DNA from: Cyclobacteriaceae bacterium
Lineage (GTDB): Bacteria; Bacteroidota; Bacteroidia; Cytophagales; Cyclobacteriaceae
DNA length: 54,671 nt
Assembly: GCA_025350305.1 (NCBI GenBank)
Contig: JANXYC010000069.1
Coordinates: forward strand, 1 to 54,671
Direction of reading: 5' to 3'
Positions 8,759-16,157 of this stretch are shown one piece after another. A program made the translations under genes and the position numbers. Positions within the stretch are counted from its first letter, which is position 1, and every line of letters begins with the position of its first letter. The notes beneath the pieces were generated by a model. It worked only from the letters and a program-made list of their open reading frames with translations, did not search any database and was not told where the DNA came from.

Positions 8759-9550
8759 ATGAACTCCTGCTTGTACCGATGTGAAATCATGCACCATCGC
8801 TTGTTCCCCCGGGAGCATAAGTTCAGCTACAACGTGTTCATGTTCTACATTGACCTTGATGAGGTGGAGATGCTGAGCAAAAAATTATGGTTCCTGAGCA
8901 ACGGCCATTTTAATTGGTTTAATTTCCGCAATCAGGACCATCTTCAGTTTCCGTTAGGTCAGGGACATAATGATAAATCGGTAAAACAGAATGTGCTCGA
9001 TTATTTACAGAACCTGGGCATCGTTGTGGATGGAAAAGTTATGTTGCTCACAAATGTCGCCACGTTCGGCTATTCCTTTAATCCTATTTCTTTTTATCTC
9101 TGTTTTGACCGGGAAAATAATCCAATCTGTTCGGTTGCAGAAGTTTGCAATACGCACGGTGAAATGAAACTTTACTTGCTTGCAGGTGAATGTTTTTCTG
9201 CAGGAACATTTAGGAAATTAGTGGCCAAGCATTTTTACGTTTCGCCTTTCACCGATTTAGACGCCACGTTTGATTTTATTTTTCGAATACCAGCGGCTAC
9301 TGCTCATATGCGGGTGGATGACTATCAAGATGGTAAACGTTTTTTGTTAACCTCACTCAAGGGTGAAAAGAAGAACCTGAGCGATGCTAACCTCTTGTGG
9401 TACGGTATCCGGTTCCCATTTATCACCTTAAAAATAATGGGATCAATTTATTGGCAGGCATTGCTGTTGCGCATGAAACGTGTGCCGTTCCACCCAAAGA
9501 ATTTCAAACTTCATCTTCAGCGAGAAAATTATCAATACAGAAAAGTATAA
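8759..9550 (+). CDS. DUF1365 family protein
   Basis: This 263-aa protein carries the family blocks YRCEIMHHRLFPREHKFSYN at the start, FGYSFNPISFYLCFD and KHFYVSPFTDLDATFDF. No reaction is established for DUF1365. It occurs almost always with the FAD oxidoreductase and a CFA-like enzyme, as here, so it most likely acts on the same modified acyl chains. The stop lies 4 bp before the next start. Confidence 0.9.
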   Translation: MNSCLYRCEIMHHRLFPREHKFSYNVFMFYIDLDEVEMLSKKLWFLSNGHFNWFNFRNQDHLQFPLGQGHNDKSVKQNVLDYLQNLGIVVDGKVMLLTNVATFGYSFNPISFYLCFDRENNPICSVAEVCNTHGEMKLYLLAGECFSAGTFRKLVAKHFYVSPFTDLDATFDFIFRIPAATAHMRVDDYQDGKRFLLTSLKGEKKNLSDANLLWYGIRFPFITLKIMGSIYWQALLLRMKRVPFHPKNFKLHLQRENYQYRKV

Positions 9551-9554
9551 ACCT

Positions 9555-10793
9555 ATGCCGTCGACCACCCTTACATTGGACCGAAAATTCTCTTTGTATG
9601 AGACCCTGCTTTTTAATGTTTTTAATAAACTGCCACTGGGATCATTACAGTTGGAAATGCCCGATGGCCATACCTTGTATTTTGGCAATGGAAATGAAGT
9701 AAAGGCCCGCATCCGGGTTTCGAATAAGGATTTCTTTACGAAGTCGGTGCTTTACGGCGATATCGGTTTTGCGGAGTCTTACCTGGACGGAGATTGGCAC
9801 ACGGACAATATTTACGACATCATTCACTGGTTTATCATTAATCTCGATCATAATCCGGTTTTGACCGGAAAGGGAATACAAAAATATGCACTTAATCTTT
9901 TTCGCGTTGTGAACATCGCGTATCATACGGCTCGCAAGAATACTATTAGCGGATCAAAAAAGAACATAGCCGAGCACTACGACTTGGGAAATGATTTCTA
10001 CAAGCTATTTCTGGACAAGACCATGACGTATTCAAGTGCTATTTTCAGGGAGCCTGATCAAACCCTGGAAGATGCACAAACCGAAAAGTATGACCGCCTT
10101 TGCAGGCAAATAAAATTGAACGACCATGATAACGTGCTTGAAATTGGCAGTGGGTGGGGAGGCTTCGCCGTGCATGCCGTCAGAAAATACGGATGCCGCG
10201 TTACGACTGTTACCATTTCGGAGGAACAATTTAAGTATGCATACGAGCGCTTTGAGCGCGAAGGTTTGGCTGATAAAATTGAAATTCGACTACAAGATTA
10301 TCGTACGCTGGAGGGTTGTTTTGATAAAATAGTTTCGATTGAAATGCTGGAGGCCGTGGGCCATGATTATTTGCCGGTGTATTTTAAGAAGGTTGATGAA
10401 TTGTTGAAGCCACAGGGAAGTATCGCCTTGCAAGTCATCACCTCTCAGGATAAACGCTATGAAGAGTTCCGAAACGATGTAGACTTCATCATGAAGCATA
10501 TTTTCCCCGGCTCGCAGACGCCTTCCCTCACAGCCATACAGCAGGCGATCAACAAAGTTTCCGATTTGAATCTCCACGATGCCAAAGACATCGGCCTGCA
10601 TTACGCAACAACGCTACGCATTTGGTTTGATGCCTTCAATCACAAGCTGGAGGAGGTTAAGAAGCTTGGGATGAACGACAAATTTATCCGCAAGTGGAAC
10701 TATTATCTTCAATATTGTGAGGCGGCGTTCAGGTTGCGGCATGTTACGGTGATGCAGTTGGTGTATACCAGGCCAGGAAATACAACGCTGTAG
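9555..10793 (+). CDS. Cyclopropane-fatty-acid-synthase-like enzyme (UfaO/CfaA-like)
   Basis: The ATG at 9555 starts MPSTTLTLDRKFSLYETLL and gives 412 aa, the usual CFA-synthase length; an in-frame extension to 9480 lies within DUF1365 and is not needed. Blocks present are NIAEHYDLGNDFYKLFLD, MTYSSAIF, the SAM motif VLEIGSGWGGFAVHA at about residue 194, and the C-terminal HYATTLRIWFDAF. CFA synthases add a methylene group from SAM to cis double bonds of phospholipids. The relative encoded beside DUF1365 and the flavoprotein is, in Rhodobacter, tied to furan fatty acids instead. Closing the operon, it is followed by a heptad hairpin. Confidence 0.92.
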   Translation: MPSTTLTLDRKFSLYETLLFNVFNKLPLGSLQLEMPDGHTLYFGNGNEVKARIRVSNKDFFTKSVLYGDIGFAESYLDGDWHTDNIYDIIHWFIINLDHNPVLTGKGIQKYALNLFRVVNIAYHTARKNTISGSKKNIAEHYDLGNDFYKLFLDKTMTYSSAIFREPDQTLEDAQTEKYDRLCRQIKLNDHDNVLEIGSGWGGFAVHAVRKYGCRVTTVTISEEQFKYAYERFEREGLADKIEIRLQDYRTLEGCFDKIVSIEMLEAVGHDYLPVYFKKVDELLKPQGSIALQVITSQDKRYEEFRNDVDFIMKHIFPGSQTPSLTAIQQAINKVSDLNLHDAKDIGLHYATTLRIWFDAFNHKLEEVKKLGMNDKFIRKWNYYLQYCEAAFRLRHVTVMQLVYTRPGNTTL

Positions 10794-10824
10794 GTAAATT
10801 TACCGGAAAGGAATTCGGAATTTT

Positions 10825-10902
10825 GAATGCCGGATGTTGAATATCCAATAACGAAGTTACACTACGTCATCATTGGATATTCAGCATTCAATATTCATTA
10901 TT
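10825..10902. repeat. Inverted pair of 7-bp-period arrays after the lipid operon
   Basis: The left half reads GAATGCC-GGATGTT-GAATATC-CAATAAC-GAAG. The right half reads CATCATT-GGATATT-CAGCATT-CAATATT-CATTATT. The central TGAATATCCAAT / ATTGGATATTCA blocks pair exactly, which gives a strong hairpin 30 bp after the last operon gene and makes it a likely terminator. Confidence 0.65.
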
Positions 10903-11353
10903 TAAATCGATTTTTAGCGGCACCGGCAGTCCGGGCAGCCACACAACGGAAACTGCCACAAGCGTGTTTGCCTGCAATAATTCCTTCATGATTTTTGAAA
11001 AGATGATAACAAGCCGTTGTGATCAGTGGAACGATGAGGGTGATCATGATCCGCGATGGAAATGCTGAAAAGTCCTTAAAAAAGCCAATCAAGCCCAGTG
11101 CACTAATAAAACGGTCCAGCCGACAGGGTGTGCAGAATCCTGTTATAAATTTTCCTTTTGCGGTTTTCGTCCCAGGCTGAGACAGATGGACAAATCTGGA
11201 AAATCTGTGATGTATGTAAGACTCTTTCATCAGAGTGTAATGCTTTGCGACACGAATGACCCCTATTTTGTGTAACAAATCGAAGCTATGAAGTTTAACG
11301 GTGCGCAACGTTGCAGCTTGAAAATTAACCACTAGCAGGAATTTAAAAAACAA
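10898..11353 (-). CDS. Doubtful hypothetical protein
   Basis: This open frame of 151 codons fills most of the 565-bp gap between the lipid operon and the ice-binding-like gene. It has one hydrophobic stretch (ITLIVPLITTACYHLF, about residues 103-118) and scattered cysteines (CTPC), but no motif I know. Its 5' part overlaps the expected promoter region of the divergent gene at 11359, which counts against it. If real, translation may start at an internal ATG. Confidence 0.25.
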   Translation of the reverse strand: MFFKFLLVVNFQAATLRTVKLHSFDLLHKIGVIRVAKHYTLMKESYIHHRFSRFVHLSQPGTKTAKGKFITGFCTPCRLDRFISALGLIGFFKDFSAFPSRIMITLIVPLITTACYHLFKNHEGIIAGKHACGSFRCVAARTAGAAKNRFK

Positions 11354-11358
11354 AAAAA

Positions 11359-12162
11359 ATGAAAACCAATAAACTATTAACAGCGTTTGCGATTCTCTCC
11401 GGCATTTTAATGGCCGGGTGCTCTAATTTAAACCTTGATCCAGCACCTTCTGGCATAGCTTCAAATTCATTTCCTCTTAAAACCTCGGATCGAAATCTAG
11501 CCACTAGTCAGCAGCCAACAGTGCTACTGGCGAGCGCCGGCGATTTTGTGATTCTGTCAGAATCAGGAATTACCAACGTCTTTAAATCTACTATTACTGG
11601 AAATGTTGGAAGTAGTCCTATCACCGGTGCTGCTATTCTGGTTACGTGTGCAGAAGTGACCGGTACAATATACTCAGTCGATGCTGCCGGCCCTCTTCCT
11701 TGCACGGTGACCAACGCCACCAAGTTAACCGCAGCCGTAGGTGATATGCTCACCGCATACAATGATGCTGCCGGTCGTATTAACCCGGATTTCTTGAATG
11801 TGGGTGCCGGAAGTATTGGGGGTGAAACCCTTACACCTGGCTTGTATAAATGGACAAGTGGGGTTACCATCCCAACGGACGTTACAATTTCGGGTGGCCC
11901 TAACGATGTATGGATATTCCAGGTTGCAGGGACCCTTACTATGAGTTCTGCTGTGAGAATCACCTTGATCGGAGGTGCCCAGGCAAAGAATATTTTCTGG
12001 GCGGCATCCGGTGCGGTTACCTTCGGAACGACCAGTCACTTTGAAGGGAACATATTGGGAGCGACAGGAATAAATTTGCAGACAGGCGCTTCCATAAACG
12101 GACGGATGTTGGCACAAACTGCCGTAACTCTTCAAATGAACACTATTACAACGCCACAATAA
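11359..12162 (+). CDS. Ice-binding-like lipoprotein (DUF3494 family)
   Basis: The protein is 267 aa with a lipoprotein signal (LLTAFAILSGILMAGC). The rest is a single DUF3494 beta-helix. Recognisable blocks are LASAGDFVILSESGITN, GNVGSSPITG, ELTPGLYKW-like ETLTPGLYKW, PNDVWIFQVAGTL, AKNIFWAASGAVTFGT and FEGNILGATGI. Family members bind ice or act as surface adhesins; many are in non-polar bacteria. Lipid anchoring suggests a cell-surface location. It stands alone, with its own terminator. Confidence 0.9.
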   Translation: MKTNKLLTAFAILSGILMAGCSNLNLDPAPSGIASNSFPLKTSDRNLATSQQPTVLLASAGDFVILSESGITNVFKSTITGNVGSSPITGAAILVTCAEVTGTIYSVDAAGPLPCTVTNATKLTAAVGDMLTAYNDAAGRINPDFLNVGAGSIGGETLTPGLYKWTSGVTIPTDVTISGGPNDVWIFQVAGTLTMSSAVRITLIGGAQAKNIFWAASGAVTFGTTSHFEGNILGATGINLQTGASINGRMLAQTAVTLQMNTITTPQ

Positions 12163-12180
12163 ATTAGGAATTAAAAACTC

Positions 12181-12218
12181 AAAAGAGGCTCTGCTGCAAG
12201 GCAGGCCTCTTTTCTTTT
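12181..12218 (+). terminator. Rho-independent-type terminator
   Basis: The stem AAAAGAGGC (12181-12189) pairs with GCCTCTTTT (12205-12213), and a pyrimidine-rich run follows. It lies 18 bp after the stop of the ice-binding-like gene. Confidence 0.8.
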
Positions 12219-12273
12219 CACCCAGTCGACGGCAAGCGTATGGGTGAATATGTGATATGTGTAAGATTTTTAG

Positions 12274-13056
12274 GTATTGGTGGTTGAAGACATGGCGCTC
12301 AATCAATTGTTGATGAAAACACTTCTGGATGATTTCGGATTTGAGCGCGATATTGCCGACAATGGAAAAATGGCAATCGAAAGACTGCAAACTAAGTCTT
12401 ACGATATTATTTTAATGGACTTGCAGATGCCAGAAATGAATGGGTTTGAAGCCACAGAATACATTCGCAATAAAATGAACTCTAAAATCCCCATCATCGC
12501 TTTAACTGCCGATGTGACCACCGTTGATTTGGCGAAATGCAAAGCCGTTGGTATGAATGATTATATAGCAAAACCTGTTGATGAAAGGCTATTGTACAGT
12601 AAAATAGTTGGGTTGGTAAAGAAACCCGCACCCATAAAATTTGGCATCCAGGAAGAAAATGGAAACGATCACCAAAAAAAATTAAAATGCATTGACTTGG
12701 ATTACTTAATGCACCGGACAAAATCTGATCCGAAATTGATGATGGAAGTGATTTCCCTTTATTTGAAGCAAACTCCATCTTTAATTGACACAATGAAACA
12801 AAGTTTGCAGGATCAGGATTGGAAATCATTGCAAGGGTCAGCACATAAAATGATTCCCTCATTTTCGATCATGGGAATTAGTAAGGAATTTGAAAACATG
12901 GCAAGAAAAGTTCAGGAGTATGCCGGCACACACCAACATATGGATTGGATACCTGATTTGATTTTGCAGCTTGAAAACGTTTGTGCACAAGCATGTGAAG
13001 AATTAGAAGAGGAGTTTGCTATGATTAAAAATGGTAAGTATGAAAAACGAAAATAA
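12274..13056 (+). pseudogene. 5'-truncated hybrid histidine kinase: REC + HPt remnant
   Basis: The frame opens right after a TAG at 12271-12273 and reads VLVVEDMALNQ, the very start of a receiver domain. The only starts there are GTG/TTG codons inside the beta-1 strand; the first ATG (12292) would remove the acidic pair ED. REC residues are present: Asp in DIILMDLQMPEMNG, Thr in IIALTADV and Lys in YIAKPVD. A C-terminal HPt domain follows (about residues 150-240, with His in LQGSAHKM). This is the tail of a PAS-HisKA-HATPase-REC-HPt kinase whose sensor and catalytic parts are missing. It could be expressed as a stand-alone phosphotransfer protein, but there is no evident start. Confidence 0.7.
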
Positions 13057-13474
13057 AATAAAACTCTTTCTGGTAGATGATGATGCGGTGTTTCTAAAAT
13101 CATTGGAAATTGAGTTTCTCCAGCATGCTGACTTTATTATTGAAACATTTACAACAGGGGAACTTTGTATGGAGAATTTATCGCACGGTCCTGACGTAAT
13201 CATTTTGGATTATCATCTTGATGGCACAGATAAAAACGCAATAAACGGGATAGAATCATTGGATAGAATAAGAACATTCAATCCTGATATTCCAGTGGTG
13301 ATGCTGTCTTCTCAGGATAAAATTGAGGTGGCGATAAACTGTATGCATCACAGAGCTTTTGATTACGTAGTGAAAAGCGAAACCGCCTTCGTACGCTTAC
13401 AAAAGATAATCACCACCATCTTCCGGTACAAAAAAATGGAAAAGGAATTGAGTTGGTATATGGAAAGGATGTAA
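13040..13474 (+). CDS. Single-domain response regulator (REC)
   Basis: The ATG at 13040 gives MKNENKIKLFLVDDDAVF; an alternative ATG lies at 13031. The receiver domain is complete: VDDD acidic pocket, phospho-acceptor Asp in DVIILDYHLDG, Ser in VVMLSSQD and Lys in DYVVKSE. There is no output domain apart from a short helical tail. It overlaps the end of the REC-HPt frame, so it was the downstream partner of that kinase and may be the phosphate acceptor of the HPt domain. Its output partner is not visible nearby. The following 270 bp up to 13743 show no gene. Confidence 0.88.
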   Translation: MKNENKIKLFLVDDDAVFLKSLEIEFLQHADFIIETFTTGELCMENLSHGPDVIILDYHLDGTDKNAINGIESLDRIRTFNPDIPVVMLSSQDKIEVAINCMHHRAFDYVVKSETAFVRLQKIITTIFRYKKMEKELSWYMERM

Positions 13475-13743
13475 TCCCAATGCCTCCCTTATTAGCCAAT
13501 CCCTGTTGCCTCATTTTTTGAATGGTTGAATCATGTAATTTTTTCCACTGCCTGAAAGGTTGATGTCATCAATGCGGACTGCAGGTTGTGGCAGCAGCAA
13601 TAGCTCGCAACTGAAATTTGTGTAAACAAACTCAGTGCAGCAGAGCACCTATAACTCTTTCCCAAAATTATGTAACCACTATTCCAGGTAGTCTCCGTTA
13701 ATTTGAGTGTTATTTCATTTGTAAACTTTTTAGATCATAAATT

Positions 13744-13956
13744 ATGATGACACACTCCTACACAATCAACGGCATCACGTGTAACGGCTGCGTTGCAAAA
13801 GTAAAAAGCAAATTGCTGATGCACCCTGATGTAACGGGGGCAGAGGTTACCCTGGAAGGGCAGAAGGCGGTGATCTCGATGCAAAGGCATTTGAGTCTTA
13901 ATGAATTGCAAGACGCCATTGGCAAAGCTACAGGATGTATGACCTGCTGGCCATGA
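13744..13956 (+). CDS. Heavy-metal-associated (HMA) domain protein, truncated from an HMA-MauE fusion
   Basis: This 70-aa protein is an HMA copper-chaperone fold with the metal site GITCNGC (Cys-x-x-Cys near residues 13-16) and a beta-alpha-beta pattern up to LQDAIGKA. Its last residues (TGCMTCWP) do not belong to the domain. They come from reading the next coding segment out of frame. In Bacteroidetes such domains are often fused to a MauE/DoxX-like membrane part, whose second half follows here in another frame. It probably still binds Cu(I). It opens the copper island. Confidence 0.8.
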   Translation: MMTHSYTINGITCNGCVAKVKSKLLMHPDVTGAEVTLEGQKAVISMQRHLSLNELQDAIGKATGCMTCWP

Positions 13957-14252
13957 AGGTACCCGCGTATGGGTACGTCTATCCGTTTATTGAATTGGAG
14001 CTAGGACTTTTATACCTCATGGGTTTCAATCCATTTATTACAAATTGGATCACGGTGATCGTTATGGGTTTCAGCAGCATCGGGGTTATTCAAAGTGTTC
14101 TTAACAAGCAAAAAATACGTTGCGCTTGTCTGGGGGCAGTTTTTAATCTTCCTATGAGTACGGTTACAATTATTGAAGATTTAGTCATGGTCGCCATGGC
14201 CGGAACGGCCTGGAAGAATGGTTATGAATTGAGTTTTCCAATGAATGAATAA
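13935..14252 (+). CDS. MauE/DoxX-like membrane segment (C-terminal half of a broken HMA-MauE protein)
   Basis: The product is MYDLLAMKVPAYGYVYPFIE onward, 105 aa with three hydrophobic segments (about 13-30, 35-56 and 76-94) and a conserved KIRCACLGAVFNLP block with two cysteines. From memory, full-length relatives read '...SYATYDLLAMK...' after one or two more membrane helices, so this segment lacks its first helices and starts exactly inside that motif. It overlaps the HMA frame by 22 bp in a different frame. A deletion joined the two parts. Reinitiation at the ATG of 13935 could still make a shortened membrane protein. Confidence 0.65.
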   Translation: MYDLLAMKVPAYGYVYPFIELELGLLYLMGFNPFITNWITVIVMGFSSIGVIQSVLNKQKIRCACLGAVFNLPMSTVTIIEDLVMVAMAGTAWKNGYELSFPMNE

Positions 14253-14340
14253 TATGCCATAAAAACCTAAAATTGAGGGCTTTTAGGAATTTTGAAAAGG
14301 TTTATTGACCAGAAACAAATCCTTATTCCCTAAAATCCGT

Positions 14341-14348
14341 TACATTTG
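14341..14348 (+). promoter_or_regulatory. Bacteroidetes-type -7 box (TAnnTTTG)
   Basis: TACATTTG fits the Bacteroidetes -7 consensus and lies 8 bp before the start of the HYC_CC_PP gene. A TTG at 14305-14307 is farther away than the usual spacing, so only the -7 box is supported. Confidence 0.35.
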
Positions 14349-14356
14349 AATCATTA

Positions 14357-14761
14357 ATGAAGTTATTCTACTCCATAGTATCATCAGCCTTCGCATTGTT
14401 AGTGCTATTCGCAAGCAGTAATGTAATGGTAGGAATTCACCTATGCGGAGGCCAGATTCAAAATGTTGCTTTATTTGGCGAAGCTGACAAATGTGAGATG
14501 GAGAAGCTACCACCCTGTCACCGGCATGAATCAATACCTTGCTGCCAGGATGAGACTATTGTGCATAATGCCCAGGATTTTAATGATCATGTAACGCAAC
14601 TCAATATTACTCCAACCCAGGTTGTCGATCTTGTTCATCCATCGATCCTGCTGGATGAGGTAATATCTTCTGAATCAATTTCCCGATTTCACCATCACAA
14701 TTACGATCCACCCTTGCGATCGCACGACCTTACTGTTTCCCTCCACGTTTTCCTAATCTGA
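14357..14761 (+). CDS. HYC_CC_PP family small exported protein
   Basis: This 134-aa protein has an N-terminal hydrophobic signal (VSSAFALLVLFASSNVMVG), then GIHLCGGQIQ, a CC pair (SIPCCQDE) and a late PP (YDPPLRS), plus His-rich stretches (CHRHES, RFHHHNY). This order of GxHxCG, CC and PP defines a Bacteroidetes family often found just upstream of RND metal-efflux genes. The usual HYC is HLC here. Cys and His content suggests metal binding in the periplasm. It lies 105 bp upstream of cusA. Confidence 0.75.
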   Translation: MKLFYSIVSSAFALLVLFASSNVMVGIHLCGGQIQNVALFGEADKCEMEKLPPCHRHESIPCCQDETIVHNAQDFNDHVTQLNITPTQVVDLVHPSILLDEVISSESISRFHHHNYDPPLRSHDLTVSLHVFLI

Positions 14762-14866
14762 TTTCGTAACTGTTAAAAGTTTCATACGGTCAATTCGTTG
14801 GCCCGACTGGCGCTTTATTTTGTTTATGGGCCCGGTTCGAGCTCATCATCACAATTACTTTCAGCT

Positions 14867-16153
14867 ATGATTCAAAATTTAATTTCTTTATCACTTCGGA
14901 ATAAGTTTTTCGTGTTGTTAATCGCAGCAGGATTATTTGTCTGGGGTATTTACGCCGTCCGGACAAATAAAATTGATGCTATCCCGGATCTCTCTGAAAA
15001 TCAGGTGATCGTGTTCACCGAATGGATGGGACGCAGTCCGCAGATCATGGAAGACCAGATCACATATCCGTTGATCACGAATTTGCAGGGCCTTCCTAAA
15101 GTCAAGTACGTACGGGGAGCCTCCATGTTTGGCATGAGCTTCATCTATATTATTTTCAACGATGATGTTGACATTTATTGGGCCCGCCAGCGTGTATTGG
15201 AACGACTGAACTCAGCGACCGGTTTGTTGCCGTCTGGTGTTACTCCCACACTGGGTCCGGACGGTACCGGTGTAGGTCACATTCTGTGGTACACCTTAGA
15301 GGCACCGGAAATGGATTTAGGAGAGCAACGTGCTATCCAGGATTGGTATGTAAAGTTCGCTTTGCAAAATGTATTCGGTGTAAGCGAAGTAGCTTCCTTT
15401 GGAGGTTTTGAGAAACAATACCAGGTCACTGTCGATCCAAACAAGCTTACGTACTATGGCTTGTCTGTGCCGGAAGTTATCCAGTCGATTCGCAACAACA
15501 ACAATGAAGCAGGAGGACGCAAGTTTGAACTGAGCGACATCGGCTACATCATCAAGACCACAGGCTATCTCAAGTCTGTTGAGGACATAGAAAAAATATC
15601 ACTAAAAACGGAGAATGCCACTCCTGTCAGAATAAAAGATATTGCCACCGTGCAAATGACGGGTAAAACACGGCTTGGAATTTTTGATTTGAATGGTGAA
15701 GGAGAAGCGGTAGGAGGCATTATTGTTATGCGATACGGAGAGAATGCGGATGAAGTTATCAACAAAGTAAAGGCAAAAATGGAGGAAGTGACGAAGGGAT
15801 TGCCACACGGCATGACGTTTAATATAGTCTATGACAGGAGTGGTCTGATTGAAGAATCAATTTCGTCCATTAAACGAACACTCATCGAAGAAATGATTGT
15901 CGTTTCCATCGTAGTGATCCTTTTCCTGTTTCACTGGCGAAGCGCTATCAGTATCATTATTCAGATCCCGATTACAATCGCCACCAGTTTTATTCTTTTA
16001 AACGCTTTCGGAATATCCTCCAATATTATGTCGCTCACAGGAGTTGCTTTGGCCATCGGAGTGATCGTTGACAACGGGATTATCATGGCGGAAAATTCTT
16101 ACAGGAATTTAGCCATCCGCCAGGAGGAATTAAACAAACAACTAAATCCATAG
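14867..16153 (+). CDS. cusA: CusA Cu(I)/Ag(I) RND efflux pump, N-terminal part (frameshifted)
   Basis: The ATG at 14867 starts MIQNLISLSLRNKFFVLL, the normal cytoplasmic start before TM1; the longer TTG frame from 14798 is not needed. The 428 residues cover TM1, the first periplasmic half and TM2-TM4, including the proton-relay acidic residues in VIVDNGIIMAEN (Asp402 and Glu409). The frame then hits TAG at 16151 in a cytoplasmic loop, and the rest of the pump continues in another frame 4 bp later. Deleting one base near 16150 would join them (…NP-RP-MLKR…). The cause may be a real frameshift, programmed slippage or an assembly error. Confidence 0.9.
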   Translation: MIQNLISLSLRNKFFVLLIAAGLFVWGIYAVRTNKIDAIPDLSENQVIVFTEWMGRSPQIMEDQITYPLITNLQGLPKVKYVRGASMFGMSFIYIIFNDDVDIYWARQRVLERLNSATGLLPSGVTPTLGPDGTGVGHILWYTLEAPEMDLGEQRAIQDWYVKFALQNVFGVSEVASFGGFEKQYQVTVDPNKLTYYGLSVPEVIQSIRNNNNEAGGRKFELSDIGYIIKTTGYLKSVEDIEKISLKTENATPVRIKDIATVQMTGKTRLGIFDLNGEGEAVGGIIVMRYGENADEVINKVKAKMEEVTKGLPHGMTFNIVYDRSGLIEESISSIKRTLIEEMIVVSIVVILFLFHWRSAISIIIQIPITIATSFILLNAFGISSNIMSLTGVALAIGVIVDNGIIMAENSYRNLAIRQEELNKQLNP

Positions 16154-16157
16154 GCCC

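Noticed and set aside
10126-10332. Short frames within CFA-like and other long genes
   Set aside because: They are shadow frames of well-supported coding sequences, without motifs.
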